From: Diphasiastrum complanatum
Lineage: Eukaryota > Streptophyta > Lycopodiopsida > Lycopodiales > Lycopodiaceae
Direction: 5' to 3'
Length of the DNA stretch: 64,000 nucleotides
Assembly (NCBI GenBank): GCA_029204225.1
Contig: CM055101.1
Location: 7,543,710 to 7,607,709, forward strand
The notes beneath the pieces were generated by a model. The model was not told the origin of the DNA. It did not search any database and worked only from the letters and a program-made list of their open reading frames with translations. How positions within the stretch are numbered: the stretch's first letter is position 1; the number at the start of each line of letters is the position of its first letter. Position numbers and translations under genes: made by a program. Below, piece after piece: positions 30,334 through 40,842 of the stretch.

Positions 30334-31927
30334 CACTATGTAGTTGACCTATCAGATTCTCCTGACACTTTGAACTTTCTAGTTCCTCAATCGACTATTC
30401 CTATTGAGGGTCCAAGCTCGTCTACTCTTGACGAACAATAAATCAATGACAGATCAGAAGATGATGATGTTGCAAATAAGCAACTACATTATGATGAAAA
30501 TAATCAACTTCTTGTATTACCCAGAAGATCTTCAAGGATTAGCAGACCACCTAACCGGTATATCGACGAGTCTGTAGCCTATCTTGTTGCCGACGTCTGT
30601 CCAAGAGGCACTCAATCAGCTTGACTCAGATCTTTGGAAAGAAATATGTCGCTGCAGTAGATTTGGAAATACATCAAATGGATGTACAAACAACATATCT
30701 CAATTGAGTTATCGAAGAAGACATTTACATGGTGCAACTTGAAGGTTATATTATCGAGGGTAAGCACAATCATGTTTGTAAACTCCATAAGGCACTTTAT
30801 GGCTTGAAGCAATCTACTCGAGCATGGTTTCAAAGGATCAATACTTTCCTTATTGATCACGGCTATACACCTAGTTCTAAAATTCAAACATTTATTAGCT
30901 GTATAACAATCTTTTATCATTATCACTTTGTATGTGGATGATACATTGTTTTTAGCAACAATACTAATCTGATAAAAGAAGCCAAGACAATGCTATCTTC
31001 CAAATTCGACATGACCAATCTAGGCGAAGCTCATTTCTGCCTTGATATACAAATTCATAGAGACAAAAAGCTGAAGTTGGTCTACATTACACAACAAAGG
31101 TACATCTACAACATGTTAGTCAGATATAATTTGATGAATAGCAAGTTAGCTCTCTCACCAATGGAACCAGGACTCAAATTGTCAAAGGATCAGTGTCCCC
31201 AAACAATTCATGAGAAGTAGCAGATGCGTGAGTATTCTTACCATTTTATTATAGGATCTCTTATGTACACCATGATCTGTACCAGGCCAGACATAGCTTT
31301 TGGAGTCAGCTCTCTTAGTCAGTTTATGACTAATTATGGTATAACACATTGGAAGGCTCTTATCAGAGTAATGAGATATCTGCGAGCTACTATGGACTTT
31401 TGCATTTGTTATGGAACAGTCGACAATGACGAATTCAATTTACTTAATGGTTACACAGATGCAAGTTGGGCAGAAGATGTAGACACTCGTAAATCTACTT
31501 CTAGATTTACATTCTTCCTCAACAATGGTCCAGTTTCTTGGAACAGTCGCAAACAATATTCGATAGCTCTATCTTCCACTGAATCAAAGTATATCGCAGC
31601 CTCTCAAGCTACAAGGAAACAATTTGGCTGAGAAACTTACTCTCAGATATCGGTCTGAATCAATATGCTCCAACGACATTATTTTGTAATAATCAAACTG
31701 CCATTGCTTTATCAACCAACCCTAGATTTCATTCCAAGAGTAAGCACATTGAACTAAAATATCATTTCGTCAGAAGCAAAGTTCTCAATGAAGAGGTTAG
31801 ATTGCAGAACTATAGAACGCAAGATATGACAACAGATGTTTTTACTAAAGCATTAAGTTTGGAGTCACACAGAAGATTCTGTGTAGAACTAAGTTTGAAG
31901 GTCAAGGCATTCAAGGATTTAGATTAA
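30334..31927 (+). pseudogene. Copia linker, RT and RNase H relic (truncated element)
   Basis: Starts in the linker (PRRSSRISRPPNRY) immediately after the copy A LTR. RT follows with [27 protein letters not shown] and, in a shifted frame near 30,925, LYVDDTL. RNase H is seen as YTDASWAED and ALSSTESKYIAAS, with the tail in other frames to 31,927. Most of the RT fingers are deleted near 30,640. The protein is closest to element 1 at 5.6-11.1 kb. Stops or frameshifts occur at about 30,440, 30,625, 30,706, 31,220 and 31,630. Confidence 0.85.
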
Positions 31928-31934
31928 GGGGGAG
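31924..31934 (+). other. Polypurine tract of truncated copia
   Basis: TTAAGGGGGAG immediately before the LTR. Confidence 0.8.
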
Positions 31935-32866
31935 TGTTGGATTATTCTCCTTATTATCAATCGTCTAATCGGTTTTAATCTTCATCCATTGTTAATCCAG
32001 TTTTGCATATTTTCTCGTGTGTTTACAGAGTCTGCAAAATTACAAGTGTTTTTACACAGTTTGCAGAATTACACGGAGTCGATAGTGTCGTTTGTGGCTG
32101 TTTTAGTTCATTTCTGTAGAGCTACAATTTTGGTTCATTTATTCAGACAAAACATTTACGGCCAATTTCACCATTATCATCAATCAATGACAAGGACCGG
32201 ATGGATGCCAGCAGATCACCAGCCAACTGGCGATCGCAATTGACGACCTAATTTCTTAGTATAAATAGTTGTTCATACTCATACAATTTCATGATCAGAT
32301 TCTCAAAATTATCAGAAGAAGTTTTTTGAATAGTTAGCTCTCTCTCTCTCAAGCATGCGAGCTTGAACACTCCTAAGCATTCTAGCTCACTTCTTAGAGT
32401 TGTTTTAGAGATTGTTATTGCGCTGCTACTTATCGCCATTGTGCATTAATTCAGACTTTCATTTTAGCCACTCAGAGATAGCATAGAGTACGCGATTTCG
32501 ATCCGCAACTTATTGTACTCATTTACTTCTGTTTTGTTTTGAATCAATACTATCCTTTATTGCGTTCAGCTTCATCTCAGAATGTATGCATTTTCTAGAG
32601 TTCTTCGCGACTAATTATTTGTCTGATAATTTTTATGCTTAATTGTTTGGCGACGTAATCACTGTAGTACTGGCGATTTCAAAGTTAGTTACTATAAGTT
32701 TAAACGTGATTTCTATCACTATTGTCTTGTTTGAAATTGATAGGCGTAGTCATGCATTGGAAAGATGAAAATAGTTTATTCCGCCATGCACAAAAAGTCT
32801 TCTTTCTAGACACACGAATTATTTTCATTCGTTTCTTTTCAAGATAGAACTATCTTCTACACACCA
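31935..32866 (+). repeat. 3' LTR of truncated copia (about 932 bp)
   Basis: Begins TGTTGGATTA, like element 1. It has a TATA box GTATAAATAG at about 32,259 and ends near ACACACCA. The right end is assigned by analogy with element 1 and could be off by a few bases, because no left flank exists for comparison. Confidence 0.65.
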
Positions 32867-32921
32867 CTTTCCTACAACGCCCCGATCAAAAATTTGATGG
32901 AAGGGTCGCACTAATGTCAAT

Positions 32922-33059
32922 TGTTGGAATATCAATCCACACTCTAGAGAGAACTATAAAACAAGGTGGATAGCTCAGTAGCATCCCATCCGGCATGAGG
33001 GAGGTCCTGGATTCGAATCCTAGTCGTCCATCCATATTATGATTTATGGATTTCTAACA
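32922..33059 (+). repeat. TRIM 5' LTR
   Basis: 138 bp. An A-box-like TAGCTCAGTAG lies at 32,971-32,981 and a B-box-like GATTCGAATCC at 33,010-33,020, inside a segment (about 32,965-33,033) whose ends GGTGGA and TCCATCC partly pair. Confidence 0.92.
32965..33033 (+). other. tRNA-like sequence within TRIM 5' LTR
   Basis: The A and B boxes lie in the tRNA order with starts 39 bases apart. The T-arm (CTGGATTCGAATCCTAG) folds with one mismatch. The acceptor stem pairs only partly and the D- and anticodon arms do not fold as a standard tRNA, so a working tRNA is unlikely. It most resembles a tRNA-derived Pol III promoter such as a SINE head. The same segment at 33,218-33,286 has GGTTCGAAT, the consensus start of the B box. 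Confidence 0.7.
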
Positions 33060-33072
33060 TGGTATCAGAGCC
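33060..33072 (+). other. TRIM primer-binding site
   Basis: TGGTATCAGAGCC directly follows the 5' LTR: a perfect initiator-Met site. Confidence 0.92.
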
Positions 33073-33174
33073 AAGTTAGACCTAACAATTCATGGTGTCA
33101 AATCCATAGTTAGGTGGCCCAAGTTGTGGGGTAGGTGACAGCTAGGACCCCAAGCAAGTGTGGCTTGAGGGGGG

Positions 33175-33312
33175 TGTTGGAATATCAATCCACACTCTAG
33201 AGAGAACTATCAAACAGGGCGGACAGCTCAGTAGCATCCCATCCGGCATGAGGGAGGTCCTGGGTTCGAATTTTAGTCGTCCTTCCATATTATGATTTAT
33301 GGATTTCTAACA
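33175..33312 (+). repeat. TRIM 3' LTR
   Basis: 138 bp, colinear with the 5' LTR. Seven of about eight differences fall inside the tRNA-like segment and six of those are transitions. Confidence 0.92.
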
Positions 33313-33402
33313 TCAATGGGCTTACTGAAACTTTGAAACTCGTTGGTGTTTTGCATGAGAAAACAATGCTTTGACTAAACTGCACTGTGGATCAAAGTTC
33401 TG

Positions 33403-34130
33403 AATAGTAATGTTCAGAGGGTTGATCTACTTTTGTAGCCTAATAGCCACCAGGCCACCTATGAATGTCATTGATAGAAATCTGATCCAGACTCGGATCG
33501 GATTGGTTCGATGGATCGAGTTTAGTTGGACGTGATCTGCAAGTGCTCCTGAAATCAATTCTGGGTAGCGTTAGGTCAGGTCCTTGTGAATCCAGAAAGC
33601 ACGTCTTGCTGAAAGTTTGCATCAATGACAGTAGATCAATTCACAAATAATTCGATCCAGGTCACTCGTTGAGGGGTGATCGATTTTGTAAGGGTCGTTT
33701 TAGGTAATGACCTCCTTGAGAAAAAGAAAGGTTCATGCTCTTCAATATAGTTGTCTCTAAACTTAGGGTGGCCCTGAACATAGGCTCATGCCTTAATGAA
33801 ATAAATACTCTTTGCATCAAAGTAGCCATAGTTGTAGGTGTGCTTTGGCCACATTCACTTAGGAACATTCCAGACCATAGTTCAAATAAGTGGCTCTACC
33901 TTATGCCTTGTAGAACTAAATATTGCCTTAGGTCCACCAATCCTCTAAAAATAAGCATGTGTCATAGGACCTCAAGACACCGTATGGCTTAATATAATTA
34001 ATACCCTTATAGAATAATTATTGATCTTTAACAATTGAATATGGTGCCTAAATATATGAAGCTTGTTCCTGAACTTGTGATTAAGTAATTCGAAGGTCTT
34101 TGCCATGATATAACTGGAATGACTATAGAC
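33403..34130. other. No gene seen
   Basis: The GATCG-rich repeat continues to about 33,700. After that the sequence is unannotated, with short ORFs of no recognisable domain. Confidence 0.4.
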
Positions 34131-34135
34131 CTTTG

Positions 34136-34410
34136 ACTTAGAATTTGCTTTGCATAGGGACACAGACCATGCTACACAGTAACACAGACATAAAACACTC
34201 TCCACAACAAGCTCACATAGCAACTATATTTTTCAAAATGAAATTACACTGTACATATAGTTGTTCACTCAGGCAACCCATGCATGACCCATGTTGCCGT
34301 TGGTGGGACACGTGTCCCATCGACTTGCCTCGTGACGAGGCCAACTGATCCTTATCCATTGATAGGACCCACAGTACAGAAACACACTGATTCTAATTTT
34401 AATTCTAACT
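34136..34410 (-). repeat. 3' LTR of minus-strand copia
   Basis: 275 bp. On the plus strand it starts ACTTAGAATT and ends AATTCTAACT. Confidence 0.83.
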
Positions 34411-34439
34411 CTCTCCCTTAAAGTAGAGTCACTTTTTAT

Positions 34440-35171
34440 ATAGTCATATACATAGCTTTAAAGTCAACAAACTTTAAGTACAGAAAGCTTTGATCTAAAT
34501 TTATCGAACTTTTCTCCAGTAAGTGGCTTAGTGAAAATATCAGCTAGTTGTTCTTTAGTGCTACAATGAACAACTAGCAGCCTCTCACGTATGAAGTGAT
34601 ACTGAATCTCAATGTGTTTAGTTCTCGCATGGAACACTGGATTCTTTGCTAGCTAAATGCCACTCTGACTGTCGCTATGTAAAGTCGTGGGATTTTTCTG
34701 CTTCATGCCAATTTCTTCCAAGATTTGTCTCAACCATATAGCTTCTTGTGCAGCACTACACATTGCCTTATACTTTGCTTCTGTGGTGGAAAGAGCAATT
34801 GTACTTTGCTTCTTACTAGACCAGGAAAAGCAACTACCACAAAACTGGAATATATATCCTGTGGTGGATCTATGATCATCATAATCACGTCCCCAGTCCG
34901 CATCCACATAGCCACACAACTCAGGTAAACCATCATGCTTCCTGTAAATCAAGCCATACTCTGAAGTGCCTTTCACATAACGCAAAATGCGTTTAACTGC
35001 CTTCCAATGCGTTTCCGTAGGTGCTGCCATAAACTGACTTACAATACCAACAACATAGCATATATCTGGTCTAGTCGTGGTAAGGTTTATCAAGCTCCCT
35101 ACTAATTGTCTATATAGCGTAGCATCAAATTTGTGACTCATCAAGCTTAGAAAGCTTTTTACCTGGTTCAA
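34440..35171 (-). pseudogene. Copia RNase H region, 34-38 kb element
   Basis: The minus ORF 34,653-35,171 (172 residues) reads LYRQLVGSLINLTTTRPDICYVV, then YVDADWGRDYDDHRSTTGY with the catalytic Asp and ALSTTEAKYKAM with the catalytic Glu, ending near LHSDSQSGI, where a TAG interrupts. The tail continues to about 34,440 with a worn HIEIQYHF...TKPL-like part in other frames. Confidence 0.8.
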
Positions 35172-36086
35172 TAGGAGTGTTTACTGGTTTGCAATCCTAC
35201 AACCTAAACCTGTGCAGCAACTCTTTGACATACTTCACCTATGTTAAACCCACTTCATGTCCTTTTTGCCACACTTCTACTCCAAGGCAGTAATGCATCA
35301 GGCTGAGATCTGTCATCTCAAATTGTTCCATGAGGTCTTTCTTGATCATGTCTATCATCTCTTGATTATTTCCCGTAATAATCAAGTCATCAACATAATG
35401 AGCAATCAAAGCAACCATACCATCAAAGCATAAGACATATAGATTTGGATCAGAATGTGTTCTCACCATCCCCTTTGAATGAAAGTAGGCATCAATCCTG
35501 CTATACCACGCACGTGGTGCCTGTTTAAGACCATAAAGTGCTTTCTTCAAGTGATATACATTATTTTCCTGTCGCTTTGTTACAAAGCCTTCAGGTTGAT
35601 CCATGAACACCTCTTCTTCTAACTCACCATTTAGAAAAGCAGATCTCACATCCATCTGATGCAAAGGCCAACCAAAATGTGAAGCTTACATACCAGCGCA
35701 AAGGTCTCCTCACAGTCAATGTCTTTACTTTGTGCATACCCTTTGATCACCAATCTTGCCTTATGCTTTGCTATACTTCCATCTGCATGGTACTTAGTCC
35801 TGTATACCCATTTGCAACCAATGAGTTTCTTGCCAACTGGGGGTTCTACTAAGTCCCATGTGCTATGCTTAGCAATTGACTCCATCTCCTCTCCCATGGC
35901 CTTGACCCAAATGTCATCATCCTTCACTTCACCATAAGCCGAAGGTTCTTTGCTTTGAATAATGCTAGATAAGAGAGCATAATTTGCTTCATACCTTTCA
36001 GCTTGTGTCTTCTCTCTTGTTGATCTTTGTAGCTCTCCTTGGCTAGATGATCCTGGAAAGTCATCCATGTCGCGGCTCTCCAACAA
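35172..36086 (-). pseudogene. Copia linker and reverse transcriptase, 34-38 kb element
   Basis: Two overlapping minus ORFs. 35,646-36,086 holds the linker end, WVKAMGEEMESIAKHSTWDLV, then KWVYRTKYHADGSIAKHKARLV and DIDCEETFALV. 35,239-35,664 continues with [40 protein letters not shown] and HYVDDLIITG, the YVDD active site. A frameshift near 35,660 breaks RT at the palm, and a TAA at 35,236-35,238 closes the second ORF. Confidence 0.85.
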
Positions 36087-36114
36087 TCTCTCAAACTACT
36101 TCAGGAACTTCCTG

Positions 36115-36600
36115 TCAGGTGATCGGCTTCCTGGTGAAAATGTATCCCACAGTACATCCTTCTCCTTGCGTTTCACCTGCAATTTCAATCCTTCTTTTAC
36201 CAAAAGGTTTGTCCCTACCTCTCCAACCTGTCTCTTGAGGTTGAGTAGTAGTATCTTGAGATGTATCCTCTTTTTCATCACTTGGAAGATCAATGAATGG
36301 ATCATCATCAGGAGGTATCCTCACTATACCATCTTTCCCACCGGATGTATCTATCTTCTCAACATCCTCGTCTTCATACATCTTGGATTCATCAAAGATA
36401 ACATCACGACTTCCATGGATTTTGTTTTCCACTGGATCAAAACATCTATAGCCCTTCACACGATCATCATATCCTAGGAATATACACTTGATAGCTTTTA
36501 CATCAAGTTTACGTCTCTCTTCCTTAGGAACGTGTACAAGGCCTTACATCCAAAGATTCACAAATGGTTCACCTTTGGCTTCTTCTTCATGAATGCTTCC
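36115..36600 (-). pseudogene. Integrase C-terminus and linker, 34-38 kb element
   Basis: Minus strand: KPKVNHL, then VHVPKEERRKLDVKAIKCIF, the end of the copia integrase C-terminal domain. It then reads MKGYRCFDPVENKIHGSRDVIFDES and an acidic linker. The integrase catalytic core is absent: the sequence joins the Gag fragment directly near 36,605. Confidence 0.75.
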
Positions 36601-37023
36601 TTAGGTGTTATCTTTGGTACGATAATCCCTTGTCTTGATTTTGGTCATGTACGTCTGAATGTGCTCTCCTTGTTCCATGCGGACACTATTCAACTTTGAC
36701 TTCAGAAACATGATTCTTGACGGATTTGACGTCTCGAACTGCTCCTTTAGCACATTCCATGTCTGTCTGGGTGTAATAGCATCACAAATGTGGGTAATGA
36801 TGTGATCCTTCACTGACAAGTTAATGAAGGTCAAAGTCTTCCTCATCTTTTTGTCGAACACTTTGATATCCGCTTCATATGACGGCTTCTCTCATCACCT
36901 GTGACGACTTCCCACATGTCTTTTTCCATCAGTATGTTCTTCATTTTGAATTTCCACACTGCATAGTTGGAAATCCCGTCCAATTTGCTACTTTCACTCA
37001 AAAATGGACTCTCCCATGTTTGC
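36601..37023 (-). pseudogene. gag: Copia Gag fragment, 34-38 kb element
   Basis: Starts at the minus ATG near 37,021 (MANMGESIF). The best ORF (36,601-36,861) reads FDKKMRKTLTFINLSVKDHI, then CDAITPRQTWNVLKEQFETS and MEQGEHIQTYM, a copia Gag core. There is no zinc knuckle. It is interrupted by stops between 36,861 and 37,000. Confidence 0.75.
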
Positions 37024-38294
37024 CATCGTAAAACTACTTGAAACTTCTGCCGTAGGCTAAAAATAATATGTCGAGGCCAACTGTGATGTCAAAAGTTGAA
37101 AATAATGACCTGCACTTTTTTCCTTACCAGGCCACTCGCCGCTTTTCCACCAATTGAAAGCCAAATCGGCGTCGCCTTCCAAAATGCACTCAGTCATCAA
37201 CTCCCAACTACGTGCCCAGTGGAATGGTGAAATCACTTTTGACGCACTCCGAACACTTTCTCCTCTACAATCACTCTGTTTTGTTGTACCGTACTTGCAG
37301 GTACAGTCCGAGTGCCCTTCGTTTGGAGGTTACAGCCTTTCATTTGGGTCAAAACGGGCAAAGGACCCAAAATAGGGATTTTCTTTGTTTTTGAACTGTT
37401 TCTTCACCTTAAAGAAACTTCACTCTTCACTTTGAAGGGACCCAACTCAACTTTCAGTATGAAAATTTCTAATGAAGTTGAAGGCCAAAATGCACTTCAC
37501 TTCTTCAGGGTCCACTTTAGTCAAATCCAACGATTGGTTTCAATCCAGCGGCCCTCCTTGTACACGAACCCCACCGTGGATACACAATCTCTTCAATCCG
37601 ACGGTTTTGAGCACTTCTGTGCATTGATGGACACTCTTGTAAACGCTTTCCACTTCAAAACGCTATGAATTTCTCTTGGTTCCTCGCGCGAACAGTCCTT
37701 CGACCTCCTCCATCTCTCTCTCTTCCACGTTGTAGCTATGGATGCCACCAAAGTACTTTGATTGTTTCACGACTGAAGCGCGGCTGTCCACGACCACTTC
37801 AAACCTGATTCGCACTGCTAGGGCACCCTCCTCTGGATTTTCACAACCTGCAAAACGGATCAGTATAGAGAGAAATCTATGATTTTGTGCTCCCAAACCC
37901 TAGACCAGGGTTTTTCACACAAATCTCTTCTTGGTTTCCAATTCGTAGTGTTCTGACAGGCCTATCCTCTTGCTCTAAGATTGCCCTATTGCTAGAACTC
38001 TGATGCTTCAATCTGTTTGTCAAATGGTGTCCGATTGAATGCACACTGACTACAAACACCAAATAGCCTGCTTCAGAATTTTAAAATTTCGTTTGCTGAG
38101 GTTCTGATTCAGACGACAACCCTTGTCTCTAAATCCTCACACAGTCTCAAGCTCACCAAGATTTTGTGTGCTAAACTCTCTGCACTAGTGTTTCCCCTTC
38201 CGTCTTCAACTCGCCATAAACCCCGAACTCTCAGAAGACACTTCTCCCGAAGCTCTCTTCAACGACGATGCTGTACTGTGTACACTCTTTGTAC
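37024..38294 (-). other. Unusually long leader, 34-38 kb element
   Basis: About 1,270 bases lie between PBS and Gag start, against about 580 in the intact copia. The minus strand has several short frames and a TTTTGCAG/GTTG string near 37,850 that resembles a splice acceptor. Plus-strand ORFs at 37,154-37,668 have no recognisable domain and are probably chance. Confidence 0.5.
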
Positions 38295-38307
38295 GGCTCT
38301 GATACCA
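38295..38307 (-). other. Primer-binding site, 34-38 kb element
   Basis: The minus strand reads TGGTATCAGAGCC directly adjacent to the 5' LTR. Confidence 0.9.
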
Positions 38308-38581
38308 ACTTAGAATTTGCTTTGCACAAGAACATAGAATTTGCTACACAGTAACACAAACAGAAAACACTCTCTACAGCAAGCTCACATAGCAACTGTA
38401 TTTCTCAAAATGAAATTGCACTGTACATATAGTTGTTCACTCAGGCAACCCATGCATGACCCAGGTTGCCGTTGGCAGGATGCATGTCCCATCGACTTGC
38501 CTCGTGGCGAGGCCAACTAATCCTTATCAACTTATAGGACCCACAGTACAATAGCAAAGTGATTCTACTTTAATCCTAACT
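38308..38581 (-). repeat. 5' LTR of minus-strand copia
   Basis: 274 bp, colinear with 34,136-34,410. Confidence 0.83.
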
Positions 38582-38586
38582 CTTTT

Positions 38587-39246
38587 AAGAAGTTCATTTA
38601 CTTCAAGACTAAAAGATCTTACGTTTGCACTCCAAAAATATCATAAATCAGGGATAACGCTTAGAAATAATAAATCTGGCAACAACAAGTAATATGCAGC
38701 TTTTGAAGTATTCAAGGCTCAATAAATATAATCAAAAAGCTGATAAATCGTATAAAATGCCATAACTGAGTCACCACAACTTGCAGTTTGGTCTCCTTTT
38801 ATCAAGTGTTTATGAGTTATGCAAGGGAGTAAGGTTTCCCTTAGTCTCTGACCATTGTTTGAGGATGCGTTGATCTTTTTCCATGGGATGTTTCAGATCA
38901 TCGTGAGTTTGGGAGCTCCATTCAATGGATTCTCTTGAAGGATCCATTTTAGCTCTACTCTTATTTCGATTGGGTTAAAAAATGAATGTCCTCCCTCCTT
39001 TCTAAATCCATTTAACAAAAGGGACATCTTTAGGACACTTCTCCCATGGAATTCATCTTGGCAATGTGAATTTAGGGAACATCTATGCTAGCACACTGGA
39101 TTGCATCATTATTGAGTTCTTTAGAGAGCTTCATGACTGAGAGTGACAAGAATTGTAGAAGCATCATAAACTCCATTGTGAGAGTCTTTGTTGGGACTCT
39201 GAGCTTTTGTATGATGTCTCTATAATTAAGATTGGAATCACTTGGC
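38587..39246. other. No gene seen
   Basis: AT-rich, without ORFs above background and without recognisable repeats. Confidence 0.4.
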
Positions 39247-39585
39247 TGTTAGGATTACGTAGTAACCAATTGTATAACCACTACGAATATGGCAAGTATG
39301 GATAGTACTTGAGAACCACCCACCTTCACATACAATAAGGTACAATACTATTCTAGTAGATAGAAATTGTATCAGCTACCTGAGCAACATTGACAACAAT
39401 ACTCTCCTCCTACCATACTTCTGGAAGCTTGGAAAATTTCCATTGTCATGAGAAGCATGGAGTAATCGAGTGGCCCCCAAGGTTGGAGGTAGTTTTCCTT
39501 GGTTCCTACCGTAAGGATCATGTGGGCCCTTCCCCTTTTAGGGCTTTCTAGTGAAACCAATCCCATGTCCGAAAAACCCCTAACA
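39247..39585 (+). repeat. Putative 5' LTR, 339 bp, non-Met primer type
   Basis: TGTTAGGATTACG at the left and ACCCCTAACA at the right form a 7-bp inverted terminal pair. The next bases (39,586-39,603, TTGGTGCGTCTGCCGGGA) resemble the TGGNGCCGT..GCCGGGGA primer sites of some plant gypsy elements. No matching 3' LTR is found in the window. Confidence 0.55.
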
Positions 39586-39603
39586 TTGGTGCGTCTGCCG
39601 GGA

Positions 39604-40266
39604 GTCTAAACTTTATCAGGAAAAATTGTTTGGGGGGTATCGATGAACTGTTCGTATTAGCCATATGTGGGTTGACTATGGTGTCTGAATGATGAACTAT
39701 ACATATTAGCCATTTGCAGATTGACTATGGTGTCTGACCTGTCAGACATTTATTATTGGTGTAGATTTCTTAAGCATGCACACTATTAATAGACCTACCA
39801 ATAACATTGAGATAAAGAAATGGATGAGACACATTTGACCAGCCCACGCCGATATTTTATGGTGATACGAGTGGTAGGATCCATAGACATAGACATGATA
39901 GCCTTCGATAGCACTTCAAGAGAGATAAAACTAGGGGACATCTCCATAAAAGTCAATGCCAATAATTTTCTCGTCCTGGTCTTAGTATACATCCGTACTC
40001 ATAATTGTTGGGTAATACAAGGTGCCTATGCAATGCACTGGCTACCCTAGGGTTTGTGTAAAATCTGAATTCACAAAGGAAGCTGATTGGAAACAAAACT
40101 GATTCTCAAACCTACATGCAAGAGATAGTAGAACATGAGATTTGTCGAGTCAAAATTAGACCTTGATCTTCGAAACCACACCCTGATCCTGATTACACCA
40201 CTCAACCTACACCCCACCTTATACTCCCCTAGAATCGTTCTACAAAAAAATGGAACTCGTTATAAA
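39604..40266 (+). other. Leader-like remnant with 48-bp tandem repeat
   Basis: GATGAACT(G/A)T(T/A)C, followed by TATTAGCCAT and GACTATGGTGTCTGA, occurs at about 39,641-39,688 and 39,689-39,737. No coding motif is seen before the minus-strand gypsy fragment. Confidence 0.4.
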
Positions 40267-40842
40267 TCACCAATAGACAAACCATAGAAGAACTACTAGA
40301 TCTTGAACTAATCGATAATCTTTAAAAGCAGATTGCATTACTCTTTGAAATGAACTTGGTGCATTATAGAGTCCAAACGGAATTACTTTGTAAGCATAGG
40401 TGTCCCATTCTATTGCAAAAGCGGTTTTGTGGCGTTTGGTAGGTGCGATCTTAACCTGGTTGTAACCACTAAATCCATCCAGGAAACTATATGCTTTCGC
40501 TCCAGCAAGGCGATCCAAAATGCTTTCAGTAAAAGGTAATAGAAAGTGATCCTTCCGCGTCACTTTGTTCAACGCTTTGAGGTTCACACAGATCCTCAAT
40601 TTTCCATTTTTCTTAGGAACAATGACAATCGGTGAAATCCATTCAGTATGCTCGATCTCATAAATAAAATCAGCGTCAAGAAATCTCTGAAGTTCTTTCT
40701 TTATTAGATCCACTACATTAGGATTACAACGATAGAACTTTGTAACCTTTGGAACTGCATCAAGTACTAAAGGTATGGTATGTTCAATCACTGATGTCGG
40801 AATACCCTTCAAATCTTGATAAGTCCATGAAAAGCAATCTTG
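40267..40842 (-). pseudogene. Gypsy reverse transcriptase fragment
   Basis: 181 residues on the minus strand: VPKVTKFYRCNPNVVDLIKK, DFIYEIEHTEWISPIVIVPK, KNGKLRICVNLKALNKVTRK, then FLDGFSGYNQVKIAP with the catalytic Asp, and FAIEWDTYAYKVIPFGLYNA before PSSFQRVM. This is the fingers and first part of the palm of Ty3/gypsy RT. The YLDD-type box is missing because the fragment ends just beyond FKDY. A TAG near 40,843 separates it from the ORF below. Confidence 0.9.

Larger units (their letters stand above)
32922..33312 (+). mobile_element. TRIM element with tRNA-like LTRs
   Basis: 391 bp. Two 138-bp direct repeats (TGTTGGAATATC...TTTCTAACA) flank a 115-bp interior with a TGGTATCAGAGCC PBS and a TTGAGGGGGGG polypurine tract. 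The flanks carry the 5-bp duplication tcaat (32,917-32,921 and 33,313-33,317), and the related repeat at 27.7 kb lacks the insertion at the same point. There is no ORF, as expected for a terminal-repeat retrotransposon in miniature. The LTRs differ at about eight positions. Each LTR holds a segment with the A and B boxes of a tRNA gene. Confidence 0.93.
32884..33402. repeat. GATC-rich dispersed repeat, copy 2, interrupted by TRIM
   Basis: 32,884-32,921 and 33,313-33,402 together match 27,715-27,839. The TRIM sits between them at the tcaat target. Further GATCG strings continue to about 33,700. Confidence 0.75.
34136..38581 (-). mobile_element. Minus-strand copia with 275-bp LTRs and long leader
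   Basis: 4,446 bp. LTRs at 34,136-34,410 and 38,308-38,581 differ at about 30 positions. A perfect minus-strand PBS abuts the high-coordinate LTR and a TAAGGGAGAG tract abuts the low one. Flanks are ctttg (34,131-34,135) and ctttt (38,582-38,586), a target duplication with one change. LTR ends on the minus strand are AGTTAGAATT and AATTCTAAGT, not TG...CA. Pol is internally deleted between Gag and the integrase C-terminus, so it is non-autonomous. Confidence 0.85.

Noticed and set aside
32965-33033. Functional tRNA gene
   Set aside because: A and B boxes are present, but the acceptor stem mismatches and the D and anticodon arms do not fold. The segment is part of both TRIM LTRs.
37154-37668. 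Plus-strand ORFs up to 118 residues
   Set aside because: They lie opposite the leader of a minus-strand copia element and have no recognisable domain.
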